A stretch of DNA of 13,682 nucleotides, from the NCBI GenBank assembly GCA_023391725.1, contig JAEWAH010000173.1, positions 1 to 13,682 on the forward strand. The letters are read 5' to 3'. Positions within the stretch are counted from its first letter, which is position 1. Each line of letters opens with the position of its first letter. The position numbers were made by a program, and so were the translations under genes. This stretch comes from Bacillota bacterium (lineage in GTDB: Bacteria > Bacillota > Clostridia > Christensenellales > Aristaeellaceae). Shown piece after piece: positions 1 through 7,000 of the stretch. The notes below the pieces were generated by a model. It ran no database searches, was not told where the DNA came from, and saw only the letters and a program-made list of their open reading frames with translations.

Positions 1-689
1 TTGTCGCATGGGCCGTCGCAGTGGTGATCATGGCGCTGAATATCAAGCTGGTCATCGATACGCTCTCCGGCATGATGGCGGGAGGGACCAACATCCTTCT
101 GGACGTGATCGTGCTGATCGCATGCACTTTCCTGGGCAGCCTGCTAATCTATGTTGTGTTTGAACCTGTGTTGAAAATCTTTGGAAGAGGCGCCTCAAAA
201 GCGAAGAGAGCCAACATCCATGGCGACAGCCCGATGCCCCAAATGAAGATCGTGGAGTCCTTCAAAAAGATCGCCGTCGCCCTGGACTTTACGCAAAGCG
301 ATGGGGATATCCTTTCTTACGCGGTGGGGATCGCAAAGGAATCCTCGGCGGTCATCCTGATGCACGTCATCGAAAGCGCCGGCGCGGATGTGTATGGCAA
401 TGAAATTGAGGATGTGGAAACAAAGCAGGACAGGGATAGGCTCATCCACTATGCCGAGGAGCTCAAAAAAATCGGCGTAAGCGATGTCCGCTATGATATC
501 GGCTATGGCAACAGGGTAAAGACTCTGGCCGGGCTGATCAAAAAGAACGAGGCGGATATTGCGGTGTTTGGCTCCCACGGGCATAGGGGGATCAGGGATC
601 TTATCTTTGGCGTGACCTCCAACAAAGTGAAGGATAAGGTGGATATACCCATCGTCAATGCAAAAATGCAGCCCGAGCCAAAACGGTAA
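1..689 (+). CDS. C-terminal part of a membrane transporter (probably Nramp/MntH-type) fused to a universal stress protein domain; 5' end outside the window
   Basis: The reading frame is open from the first complete codon at base 3, so the GTG at 21 is internal and the gene is truncated by the window edge. About 228 residues are visible, ending at TAA 687-689. Visible residues 1-20 and about 31-57 are hydrophobic membrane segments. The first carries ALNIKL, which resembles the last helices of Nramp metal-proton symporters. From about residue 86 there is a cytoplasmic UspA-like domain starting FKKIAVALDFT. Its nucleotide-binding loop begins GSHG (residues 190-193) and, nine residues on, reads GVTS, so the usual Ser/Thr directly after that Gly is Val. 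Seen: membrane segments plus USP fold signature. Inferred: a divalent metal (Mn/Fe) transporter with a regulatory USP tail. Another transporter family with a USP tail is possible because the diagnostic Nramp motifs lie upstream. Confidence 0.7.
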   Translation, partial: VAWAVAVVIMALNIKLVIDTLSGMMAGGTNILLDVIVLIACTFLGSLLIYVVFEPVLKIFGRGASKAKRANIHGDSPMPQMKIVESFKKIAVALDFTQSDGDILSYAVGIAKESSAVILMHVIESAGADVYGNEIEDVETKQDRDRLIHYAEELKKIGVSDVRYDIGYGNRVKTLAGLIKKNEADIAVFGSHGHRGIRDLIFGVTSNKVKDKVDIPIVNAKMQPEPKR

Positions 690-711
690 GAGCCGGGGAG
701 GGATAGCTTTC

Positions 712-1503
712 ATGGAAGCCTTTGATTACCTGAACGCCTACTACAGCAATTACGACGAGGAAGGCCGCCTGTTATTGAGGCACGGGCAGGTGGAGTTTTT
801 GACCACCATGCGCTATATCCGGCGCTACCTGCAGCCAGGCATGCGAGTGCTGGAAGTTGGCGCGGGCACGGGCCGGTATTCCCACGCACTGGCGAGACTT
901 GGCTTCCAAGTAGACGCGGTGGAGCTGATCCCCCATAACGTTGAGATATTCAAAAGCAATACCCTGCCGGAGGAGAACATCTCCGTCCGGCAGGGCAACG
1001 CTTTGGATCTTTCTGTTTTTGATGATGAATGCTTTGATATCACCCTTGTGCTGGGGCCCATGTATCACCTGTATTCTCAGGAAGACAAAATACAGGCACT
1101 GTCCGAGGCGCTGCGGGTGACGAGAAAGGGAGGCGTCCTTTTTGTGGCTTATTGCAATAGCGACGCATCCATCATCGGCTTCGGCTTCAAGGCCGGGAAC
1201 GCCCCTGCGCTCATCGCGAAGGGACTGCTGGACCCCGTGACCTTTAAAACCACCTCCACCCCGGTGGAATTGTTTGAGCTGTACCGCAAAGAGGACATCG
1301 ACGAACTGATGGCACGCTTCCCGGTGGCCCGCCTCCATTACGTGGCTACGGATTTGATGACGAACCATATGCGGGAAACGGTGGATGCCATGGATGACGA
1401 ACTGTTTGAGCTATATTTGAGATATCATTTCACCGTCTGCGAGCGGGATGATATGGTGGGGGTTACGCACCATAGTTTGGATGTTTTCAAAAGGGATATG
1501 TGA
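712..1503 (+). CDS. class I SAM-dependent methyltransferase
   Basis: A protein of 263 residues. The ATG at 712 is chosen because GGGGAGGG (695-702) lies 9 nt upstream. An in-frame ATG at 658 lies inside the preceding gene and has no such site. Motif I is VLEVGAGTG at residues 46-54, the glycine-rich loop that binds S-adenosylmethionine. The acidic residue ending strand 2 follows (VDAVELIP), then a motif-IV-like segment (DITLVLGPMYHL) and ALRVTRKGGVLFVAY, typical of the Methyltransf_11/25 fold. The C-terminal part (DELFELYLRYHFTVCERDDMVG) looks like the variable substrate cap. The substrate cannot be read from the sequence. The gene starts 22 bp after the transporter/USP gene and is probably cotranscribed with it, though no functional link is evident. 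The fold is certain enough; the specific role is unknown. Confidence 0.88.
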   Translation: MEAFDYLNAYYSNYDEEGRLLLRHGQVEFLTTMRYIRRYLQPGMRVLEVGAGTGRYSHALARLGFQVDAVELIPHNVEIFKSNTLPEENISVRQGNALDLSVFDDECFDITLVLGPMYHLYSQEDKIQALSEALRVTRKGGVLFVAYCNSDASIIGFGFKAGNAPALIAKGLLDPVTFKTTSTPVELFELYRKEDIDELMARFPVARLHYVATDLMTNHMRETVDAMDDELFELYLRYHFTVCERDDMVGVTHHSLDVFKRDM

Positions 1504-1550
1504 ATATATCCTGTTTTTAAGATTAAAACGCAATACCGTCTTGCAGTGGC

Positions 1551-1605
1551 TACACCTCATCCGGCGCTAGCGCGCACCTTCCCCTCAAGGGGAAGGCTTT
1601 GGGAG
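1551..1605. repeat. probable dispersed intergenic hairpin repeat
   Basis: Two adjacent palindromes lie between the methyltransferase and the AT-rich gene. GCGCTAGCGC (1564-1573) is perfectly self-complementary. CCTTCCCC (1577-1584) pairs with GGGGAAGG (1589-1596) around a TCAA loop. No T-tract follows, so it is a poor intrinsic terminator. The wording (ACCTCATCCGG, then CACCTTCCCC) matches my recollection of an intergenic repeat scattered through genomes of gut Clostridia, but I see only one copy here and have run no search. Confidence 0.5.
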
Positions 1606-1652
1606 AAGCTTTCATCTATTATGGACAGAGTAAAAAGTGATACTGTAAATTA

Positions 1653-1682
1653 TTGACACAATTAGTCAAATCATGATAAACT
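1653..1682 (+). promoter_or_regulatory. predicted sigma-A promoter of the AT-rich membrane protein gene
   Basis: A perfect -35 box TTGACA (1653-1658) is followed, after an 18-bp spacer, by TAAACT (1677-1682) preceded by an extended -10 TG (1674-1675). An alternative GATAAA at 1675-1680 gives a 16-bp spacer. Either places the transcript start near 1688, a few bases before the AGGAGG at 1692, so an ATG at 1673 inside the promoter cannot be the start codon. Confidence 0.6.
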
Positions 1683-1691
1683 ATGTATATC

Positions 1692-1697
1692 AGGAGG
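1692..1697 (+). promoter_or_regulatory. ribosome binding site that decides the start of the AT-rich gene
   Basis: AGGAGG lies 8 nt before TTG 1706 but only 2 nt before ATG 1700, which favours the TTG. The absence of any comparable site before ATG 1673 argues against the longest frame. Confidence 0.6.
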
Positions 1698-1705
1698 CGA
1701 TGAAA

Positions 1706-2245
1706 TTGAATGAAATCATAAAAAATATACTGCCTGCGTGCATTACAGCGATTATAACAGTAGTGGGTTTTATTGTTACCTATTTTTTAAACAAACGAAA
1801 TTTTAAAGAAGAAGTCAACAGACAAAAGGTCAATATCCATTTGGATAAGATTGCAGATTTACCATTTAAGATTCAGTCCCTATTGGATACTATTCTCGAA
1901 AAGAAAGGTAATGCGCCCACTTTGCTTCCTTTATTTAGAGAGTTAATGCAATCGATTTTTGCATATGGCACAAAAGAAGCAATTTCATTGGTAACCAATT
2001 TGCAAGAACTAAACTATTTGGTTGCCTCAAACCCTGAAAGCATGGATAAACAGAAGGTAATTGCCTATTATATTCTGCTGCTATGTCAGGTCAAATACGA
2101 TCTAACCGGAATTGAGATCAATCCAGAATACTGGTATCGGATGCGCTTAACTGATTATGCGAAAACGAAATCATCACTTAATGGTGCAACTAACGAAATC
2201 GTTAAAAAGTTGGACTTAAAATCATTTTTACACATAAGCGAATAA
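1706..2245 (+). CDS. hypothetical single-pass membrane protein, AT-rich orphan
   Basis: I do not recognise the family. The protein is about 179 residues from TTG 1706, or 181 from ATG 1700. A single hydrophobic segment (ILPACITAIITVVGFIVTYF) lies near the N-terminus, followed by basic NKRNFK, predicting a short outside N-terminus and a cytoplasmic helical domain. The body is mostly amphipathic helix, with LDKIADLPFKIQSLLDTI and an aromatic stretch NPEYWYRMRLTDY near the C-terminus. Base composition differs sharply from its neighbours: I count 18 G/C in 60 bases at 1801-1860 against 39 in 60 at 841-900, and codons are AT-ending. It has its own promoter and terminator and sits next to an intergenic repeat, so recent acquisition is plausible. 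There is no evidence for a toxin, immunity or defence role beyond this context. Confidence 0.75.
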   Translation: MNEIIKNILPACITAIITVVGFIVTYFLNKRNFKEEVNRQKVNIHLDKIADLPFKIQSLLDTILEKKGNAPTLLPLFRELMQSIFAYGTKEAISLVTNLQELNYLVASNPESMDKQKVIAYYILLLCQVKYDLTGIEINPEYWYRMRLTDYAKTKSSLNGATNEIVKKLDLKSFLHISE

Positions 2246-2343
2246 ATTACTGATTCTGTTTCAAGCCGACAAAAAGCAAATGTCCTTTTCAATCAAATTA
2301 GCCATAAATACTTGGCACCATTAGTTGTATTTTCCTGGAAGGG

Positions 2344-2388
2344 TGCAGGGAAGGTTCCTTTTTCAAAAGAAACCCTCCCTGCATTTTT
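2344..2388 (+). terminator. intrinsic terminator after the AT-rich gene
   Basis: A long stem starts TGCAGGGAAGG (2344-2354) and closes with CCCTCCCTGCA (2373-2383), with further pairing inward to a tiny loop near 2363-2364 and two mismatches in total. TTTTT (2384-2388) follows. It lies between convergent genes, 98 bp after the stop at 2245 and 12 bp before the end of gltD. On the - strand the hairpin is present but the following tract is weak, so efficient termination of gltD here is less certain. Confidence 0.8.
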
Positions 2389-2400
2389 CGTTATTCTCTT

Positions 2401-3894
2401 TTACCCCTGTATCACACTCTTCCCCATCAAATACTTATCCACTTCTCTTGCGGCCAGCTTCCCCTCCTGGATGGCCCACACCACCAGGCTTTGCCCCCTT
2501 CGCATATCTCCGGCGGCAAAGACTTTGTCGAAATTGGTCTGGAAGGAACCATAGGCAGCTTTCAGGTTGCTGCGCTCATCCCGATTTAGGGCGAGGGCGG
2601 CGGGAAGGGTATCCTCCGGGCCCAGGAAGCCCATGGCCAGGAGGATCAGGTCCGCAGGCCAGGTCTTTTCGCTGCCGGGCACTTCCCGGGGACCTAAGCG
2701 GCCTGAAGCGTCCCGCTCCCAGGTAATATCCACAGTGCGGACTTCCTTCACATAGCCGCTGCTATCGCCGAGAACTTCCTTGGTGGAAATGAGGTAAGAC
2801 CGTGGGTCGGCCCCGGCAAAGTGGATGGCTTCCTCCTGGCCGTAATCGGTCTTGAGCTTCTTGGGCCATTCCGGCCAGGGGTTGTCTTCGGGAATGCGGT
2901 GGTGGGGCGGCTCCGGGAGGATCTCGAACTGGTGCACGCTCTTGCAGCCCTGACGCAGGGCCGTGGCCACGCAATCGGTGCCCGTGTCGCCGCCGCCCAG
3001 GATGATCACGTTTTTGTCCTTGGCGCTTACATAATCGGAGGGTTCCGCGCCGTCTAATAGCCTCTTGGTATTAGCGGAGAGATAGTCCACCGCAAAGTAG
3101 ATACCGGAAAGGTCCTTGCCGGGCACATTCAGGCCCCGGGGCTTGGTGGCCCCGCCGCAGAGTACGATAGCATCAAAGTCGTTTAGCAGCTGATAGGCCG
3201 AAATATCCTTGCCTACCTCGGTGTTCAGAACGAATTGAACGCCAGAATCCCGCAAAAGACCAAGACGACGCTCCACAATGTTTTTATCCAGCTTCATGTT
3301 GGGGATGCCGTACATCAGCAGCCCGCCGGGCCGATCCCGGCGCTCAAACACGGTCACATCGTGGCCTACCAGGTTCAAAAAGTGCGCGGTAGACAGCCCC
3401 GAGGGGCCGGAGCCCACCACGGCCACCTTCTTGCCGGTGGGCACGGGCTTTTGCGGCTTGACCCAGCCTTCTTTAAAAGCGCGCTCGATGATCTCGTATT
3501 CCAACGCGCTGATGGCCACGGGGTCCATGTGATAGCCTTCCGTGCAGGAACCTTCGCAGGGAGCGGGGCAGACCCGGCCCGTAAACTCCGGGAAGGGGTT
3601 TGTGCGAGCAAGGCGCAGATAGGCCTCATGCCACTGGCCCCTAAAAATAAGGTCGTTCCATTCGGGGATCAGGTTGTGAACCGGGCAGCCCGCGGCCATG
3701 CCGTTTAAGAGAACTCCGCCATGGCAAAAGGGGATGCCGCAGTTCATGCACCGGGCGGCCTGGGTGGTGATCTCGTTCAGATCCTGGGGCAGGCGGATCT
3801 CCTGCCAATCGAATGTTCGTTCCCCGGCGGGGCGCTTTTTGTAGTCCGCCCGGGGGTATTCCAAAAATCCGGTTGCTTTTCCCATACGCTTCAA
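2401..3894 (-). CDS. gltD: glutamate synthase small subunit, NADPH-dependent
   Basis: A 497-residue flavoprotein that passes electrons from NADPH to the large subunit for reductive conversion of 2-oxoglutarate and glutamine-derived ammonia to glutamate in the cytoplasm. The N-terminal iron-sulfur region carries cysteines 49, 52, 57, 70 (CMNCGIPFC, then GCPVHN) and 109, 113, 117 (CPAPCEGSC), the GltD pattern for two [4Fe-4S] clusters. The FAD loop is GSGPSG (161-166) and the NADPH loop GGGDTGTD (300-307). The C-terminus has the usual FAAGDMRRGQSLVVWAI. Length is normal. The start is ambiguous: TTG 3894 has AAAGGA 5 nt upstream, while ATG 3885 gives the family-typical MGK start but lies 14 nt from that site. 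It follows gltB on the same strand after 169 bp, and its ribosome binding site lies inside the structured element described separately. Confidence 0.97.
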   Translation of the reverse strand: MKRMGKATGFLEYPRADYKKRPAGERTFDWQEIRLPQDLNEITTQAARCMNCGIPFCHGGVLLNGMAAGCPVHNLIPEWNDLIFRGQWHEAYLRLARTNPFPEFTGRVCPAPCEGSCTEGYHMDPVAISALEYEIIERAFKEGWVKPQKPVPTGKKVAVVGSGPSGLSTAHFLNLVGHDVTVFERRDRPGGLLMYGIPNMKLDKNIVERRLGLLRDSGVQFVLNTEVGKDISAYQLLNDFDAIVLCGGATKPRGLNVPGKDLSGIYFAVDYLSANTKRLLDGAEPSDYVSAKDKNVIILGGGDTGTDCVATALRQGCKSVHQFEILPEPPHHRIPEDNPWPEWPKKLKTDYGQEEAIHFAGADPRSYLISTKEVLGDSSGYVKEVRTVDITWERDASGRLGPREVPGSEKTWPADLILLAMGFLGPEDTLPAALALNRDERSNLKAAYGSFQTNFDKVFAAGDMRRGQSLVVWAIQEGKLAAREVDKYLMGKSVIQG

Positions 3895-3898
3895 TACT

Positions 3899-3929
3899 AT
3901 CCTTTATGTTCATGCAAGAATGAAAGGAT
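3899..3929 (-). promoter_or_regulatory. hairpin masking the gltD ribosome binding site
   Basis: In the gltBD transcript AUCCUUU (3929 to 3923) is perfectly complementary to AAAGGAU (3905 to 3899), and the latter contains the gltD Shine-Dalgarno sequence. The loop is 17 nt. Part of the same site also pairs with 4055-4065, so two mutually exclusive structures compete for it. Seen: the complementarity. Inferred: reduced or coupled translation of gltD relative to gltB. Confidence 0.45.
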
Positions 3930-3944
3930 TTCGCCTGCGGGCGA

Positions 3945-4007
3945 CCAGGGCTTTCCGATCGCCCTGGACCTTCGGGGGACGACTAAAGGGCTTTCCGATC
4001 GCCCTTT
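3945..4007 (-). repeat. two tandem hairpins with identical loops and compensated stems
   Basis: GGGCTTTCCGATCGCCCT occurs at 3948-3965 and at 3988-4005, 40 bp apart, and ACCTTCGGGGG occurs at 3968-3978 and 4012-4022. Copy one forms CCAGGGC/GCCCTGG (3945-3951 with 3961-3967). Copy two forms AAAGGGC/GCCCTTT (3985-3991 with 4001-4007). Both stems are 7 bp around the same 9-nt loop. The outer pairs differ between copies yet stay paired. A third small hairpin, TCGCC/GGCGA, lies at 3931-3944. No T-tract follows any of them, so they are not intrinsic terminators. Confidence 0.7.
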
Positions 4008-4063
4008 GAGAACCTTCGGGGGCATTCCAACGTATCTTGCATGCGCTAATAAATAGGATAGCA

Positions 4064-7000
4064 TTATTCCCCCTTTCTGCCGATCTGTTTTTCGCTGCGC
4101 TCAAAGGCCGCCATCCAGGCGTCGTCGCCGGAGAGGCCTTCTTTGCGCGCCTCTTCCAAATGAGAAAGCATCTGCTTGTAGTCCCTGGGGATGATGCGGG
4201 TGAAGCGCTTTGCGTATTTCTCCCAGTCACCCAGCAAATGTTTCCCAATGGGGCTGCCGGTGAGGGCAACATGCGTTTCAATCATGGCCCGCACCTGCTC
4301 TTTTTCCTCATTGGAAGCAAAGGATTCCAGCAGCACCATGGACTTATTGCAGTGGCTTTCCTCAAAATCCAGCGCGTAGGCGATGCCGCCGGACATGCCC
4401 GCGGCAAAGTTCCGGCCCGTTTTGCCCAGGATGACCACCCGGCCCCCGGTCATATACTCGCAGCCGTGGTCGCCAACGCCCTCCACCACAGCGTTAATGC
4501 CGCTGTTGCGCACGCAGAATCGCTCCCCGGCCACGCCGCATAAATACGCTTCGCCGCTTGTAGCCCCGTAGAAGGCCACGTTGCCAATGAGGATATTTTC
4601 TTCGGGCCTGAACTGCACGGCCTTGGGGGGATAGGCAATGATCCGGCCCCCGGAAAGGCCCTTGCCGAAATAATCGTTGGCGTCGCCCTCCAGCTCCAAG
4701 GTAAGCCCTCTGGGCGCAAACGCGCCGAAGCTCAGCCCCGCCGAGCCCACAAAGCTTAAGTGGATGGTATCACGGGGCAATCCTTCCTCGCCATATTTTT
4801 TGGAGATCTCGCTGCCCACCAGCGTACCCAGCACCCGATCCACGTTGCGGATGGCCAGCTTTGCCCGGATGGGCGTGCCGCTCTCCAGCGCGGGCTTGCA
4901 CATGCGCAAAAGCTTTTTCATCCCCAGAGACCGCTCTAGCAGGTGGTTCTGATCCCGCTTATGGTACCGGCCCACATCCGCCCCAGCGTATGGCTGGTAC
5001 AAAAGCGGGGCAAGGTCCAGATGGGAGGCCTTCCAGTGGCGCACATTCTCCCGGACCTTCAATTTATCGCTGCGGCCCACCAGTTCATTCACGGTGCGCA
5101 TCCCAAGGCGCGACATGATCTCCCGGAGCTCCCTGGCAATAAAGCGCATGAAGTTTTCCACATACTCAGGCTTACCCGCAAAGCACTTGCGCAAGTTCTC
5201 GTCCTGGGTGGCGATGCCCACCGGGCAGGTGTTCAGGTTGCACACCCGCATCATCAGGCAGCCCAGGGCGATGAGGGGCGTCGTGGCAAAGCCGAACTCC
5301 TCCGCGCCCAGCATGGCGGCGATGGCCACGTCCCGGCCGGTGAGCAGCTTTCCATCCGTCTCCAATACCACCCGGTCCCGGAGCTTATTGAGCACCAATG
5401 TTTGGTGCGTCTCGGCCAGGCCCATTTCCCAGGGCAGGCCGGCATGGCGGATGCTGGTCCAGGGCGAAGCCCCGGTGCCCCCGTCATACCCGCTGATGAG
5501 GATCACGTCCGCCTTGCCCTTGGCGACGCCTGCGGCAATGGTGCCCACGCCCACCTCCGACACCAGCTTCACATTGATGCGGGCGTCGCGGTTGGCGTTT
5601 TTCAGGTCGTGGATGAGCTCAGCCAGATCCTCGATGGAATAGATGTCATGGTGGGGCGGGGGCGAGATCAGGTCCACGCCCGGGGTGGAATGGCGGACCT
5701 TGGCGATGGCGGGGTACACCTTGCGGCCGGGCAGCTGCCCGCCCTCGCCGGGCTTTGCCCCCTGGGCCATCTTGATTTGAATCTCCTGGGCGTTTACCAG
5801 GTAGTTGCTGGTGACGCCAAAGCGGCCGGAGGCCACCTGCTTGATGGCGCTCTTTTTGGAATCGCCATTAGGCAAGGGGATAAACCGCTCCGGGTCCTCG
5901 CCGCCCTCGCCAGTGTTGCTCTTGCCGCCCAGCCGGTTCATGGCGATGGCCAGGCACTCGTGGGCTTCCTTGCTGATGGTGCCGTAGGACATGGCGCCTG
6001 TCTTAAAACGCTTGACGATACTCTCTACCGGCTCCACCTCCTCGATGGGGATGGTCTCGCCGGGGATGAACTTGAATTCCAACAAGCTCCTTAAAGTAAT
6101 CAGCTGCTCATCGGTAATCTTTTTGGTAAACGATTTGAATAGCCCGTAATCCCCGGTGCGGCAGGCCTTTTGCAGAAGGTATATGGTCTCCGGATTGTAC
6201 AGGTGATCTTCCCCGTCCTCCTTGCACTGGAAAAAGCCGCCGGACTCCAGCGTGTCGGTATAGGGGGAGTTGACAGCATATGCGCTTTGGTGGCGCAGCT
6301 GGTTCTCCCGGCAGATTTCCTCCAGCCCGATGCCCTCCAGCCTGGAGGGTGTGTGGGTGAAGTATTTGTCCACCAGGTCCTTTTGCAGGCCGATGGCTTC
6401 AAAGATTTGCGCACCGTGATAGCTTTCCATGGTGGAGATGCCCATCTTGGTGAGCACCTTCAAAACGCCTTTGACGCAAGCGTGGATATAGTTGTCGATA
6501 CCCGCTTCCGCTTTCCGCCCTTCCAATAGCCCCTTTTCTGCCAGGTCCCGGATGGTCTCATAGGCAAGATACGGGTTAATGGCCGTGACGCCGTAGCCTA
6601 AGAGCGTACAGAAATGATGCACTTCCCTGGGCTCGCCCGATTCCAGTACCAGCCCCACCCGTGTGCGTATCTCCCGGTCGATCAGGCTGTGGTGCAGCCC
6701 CGAGCAGGCCAGCAGCGCCGGAATGGCGGCATATTCGCGGTTTATTCCCCGGTCGGAAAGGATCAGGATATTGGCCCCCTGGGCAATGACGCTGTCCGCC
6801 TGGCGAAAGAGGCCGTTCAGCGCCCTTTCCATGGCGGCGGGGCCGTCGTTCACCTTATACAAAAGGGACAACACCGCCGTCTTGAACGTGCCGTTGTCTA
6901 GGCCCTTCAGCGTTTGAAGCTGCTCGTCGGTGAGGATGGGGTGATCCAAGAGGATGCTGGCGCCCTCCTCCCGCTCCGGCGCCAGGAGGTTCCCGCAGGA

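Larger units (their letters stand above)
3893..4065 (-). repeat. structured element with terminal inverted repeats filling the gltB-gltD gap
   Basis: The ends are inverted repeats. Bases 3893-3903 (AATACTATCCT) pair with 4055-4065 (AGGATAGCATT), and 3911-3919 (CATGCAAGA) pair perfectly with 4035-4043 (TCTTGCATG). The one imperfect position (3896 with 4062) is A-C on the + strand but U-G, a valid wobble, in the - strand gltBD transcript. Inside are three hairpins and a two-copy direct repeat. The right end includes bases of the gltB stop codon (4064-4066) and the left end the TTG start of gltD. It could be a miniature inverted-repeat element or an RNA element controlling gltD; one window cannot decide. 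Confidence 0.6.

Noticed and set aside
658..711. Upstream ATG for the methyltransferase
   Set aside because: It overlaps the end of the preceding gene and lacks a ribosome binding site, while ATG 712 has GGGGAGGG at good spacing.
4943..6094. A 383-codon open frame on the + strand
   Set aside because: It is antisense to the FMN domain of gltB, has no ribosome binding site and reads as low-complexity H/A/G-rich protein, the usual by-product of a GC-biased gene on the other strand. The same holds for the + strand frame at 7826-8686 and those at 3235-3708 and 4037-4543.
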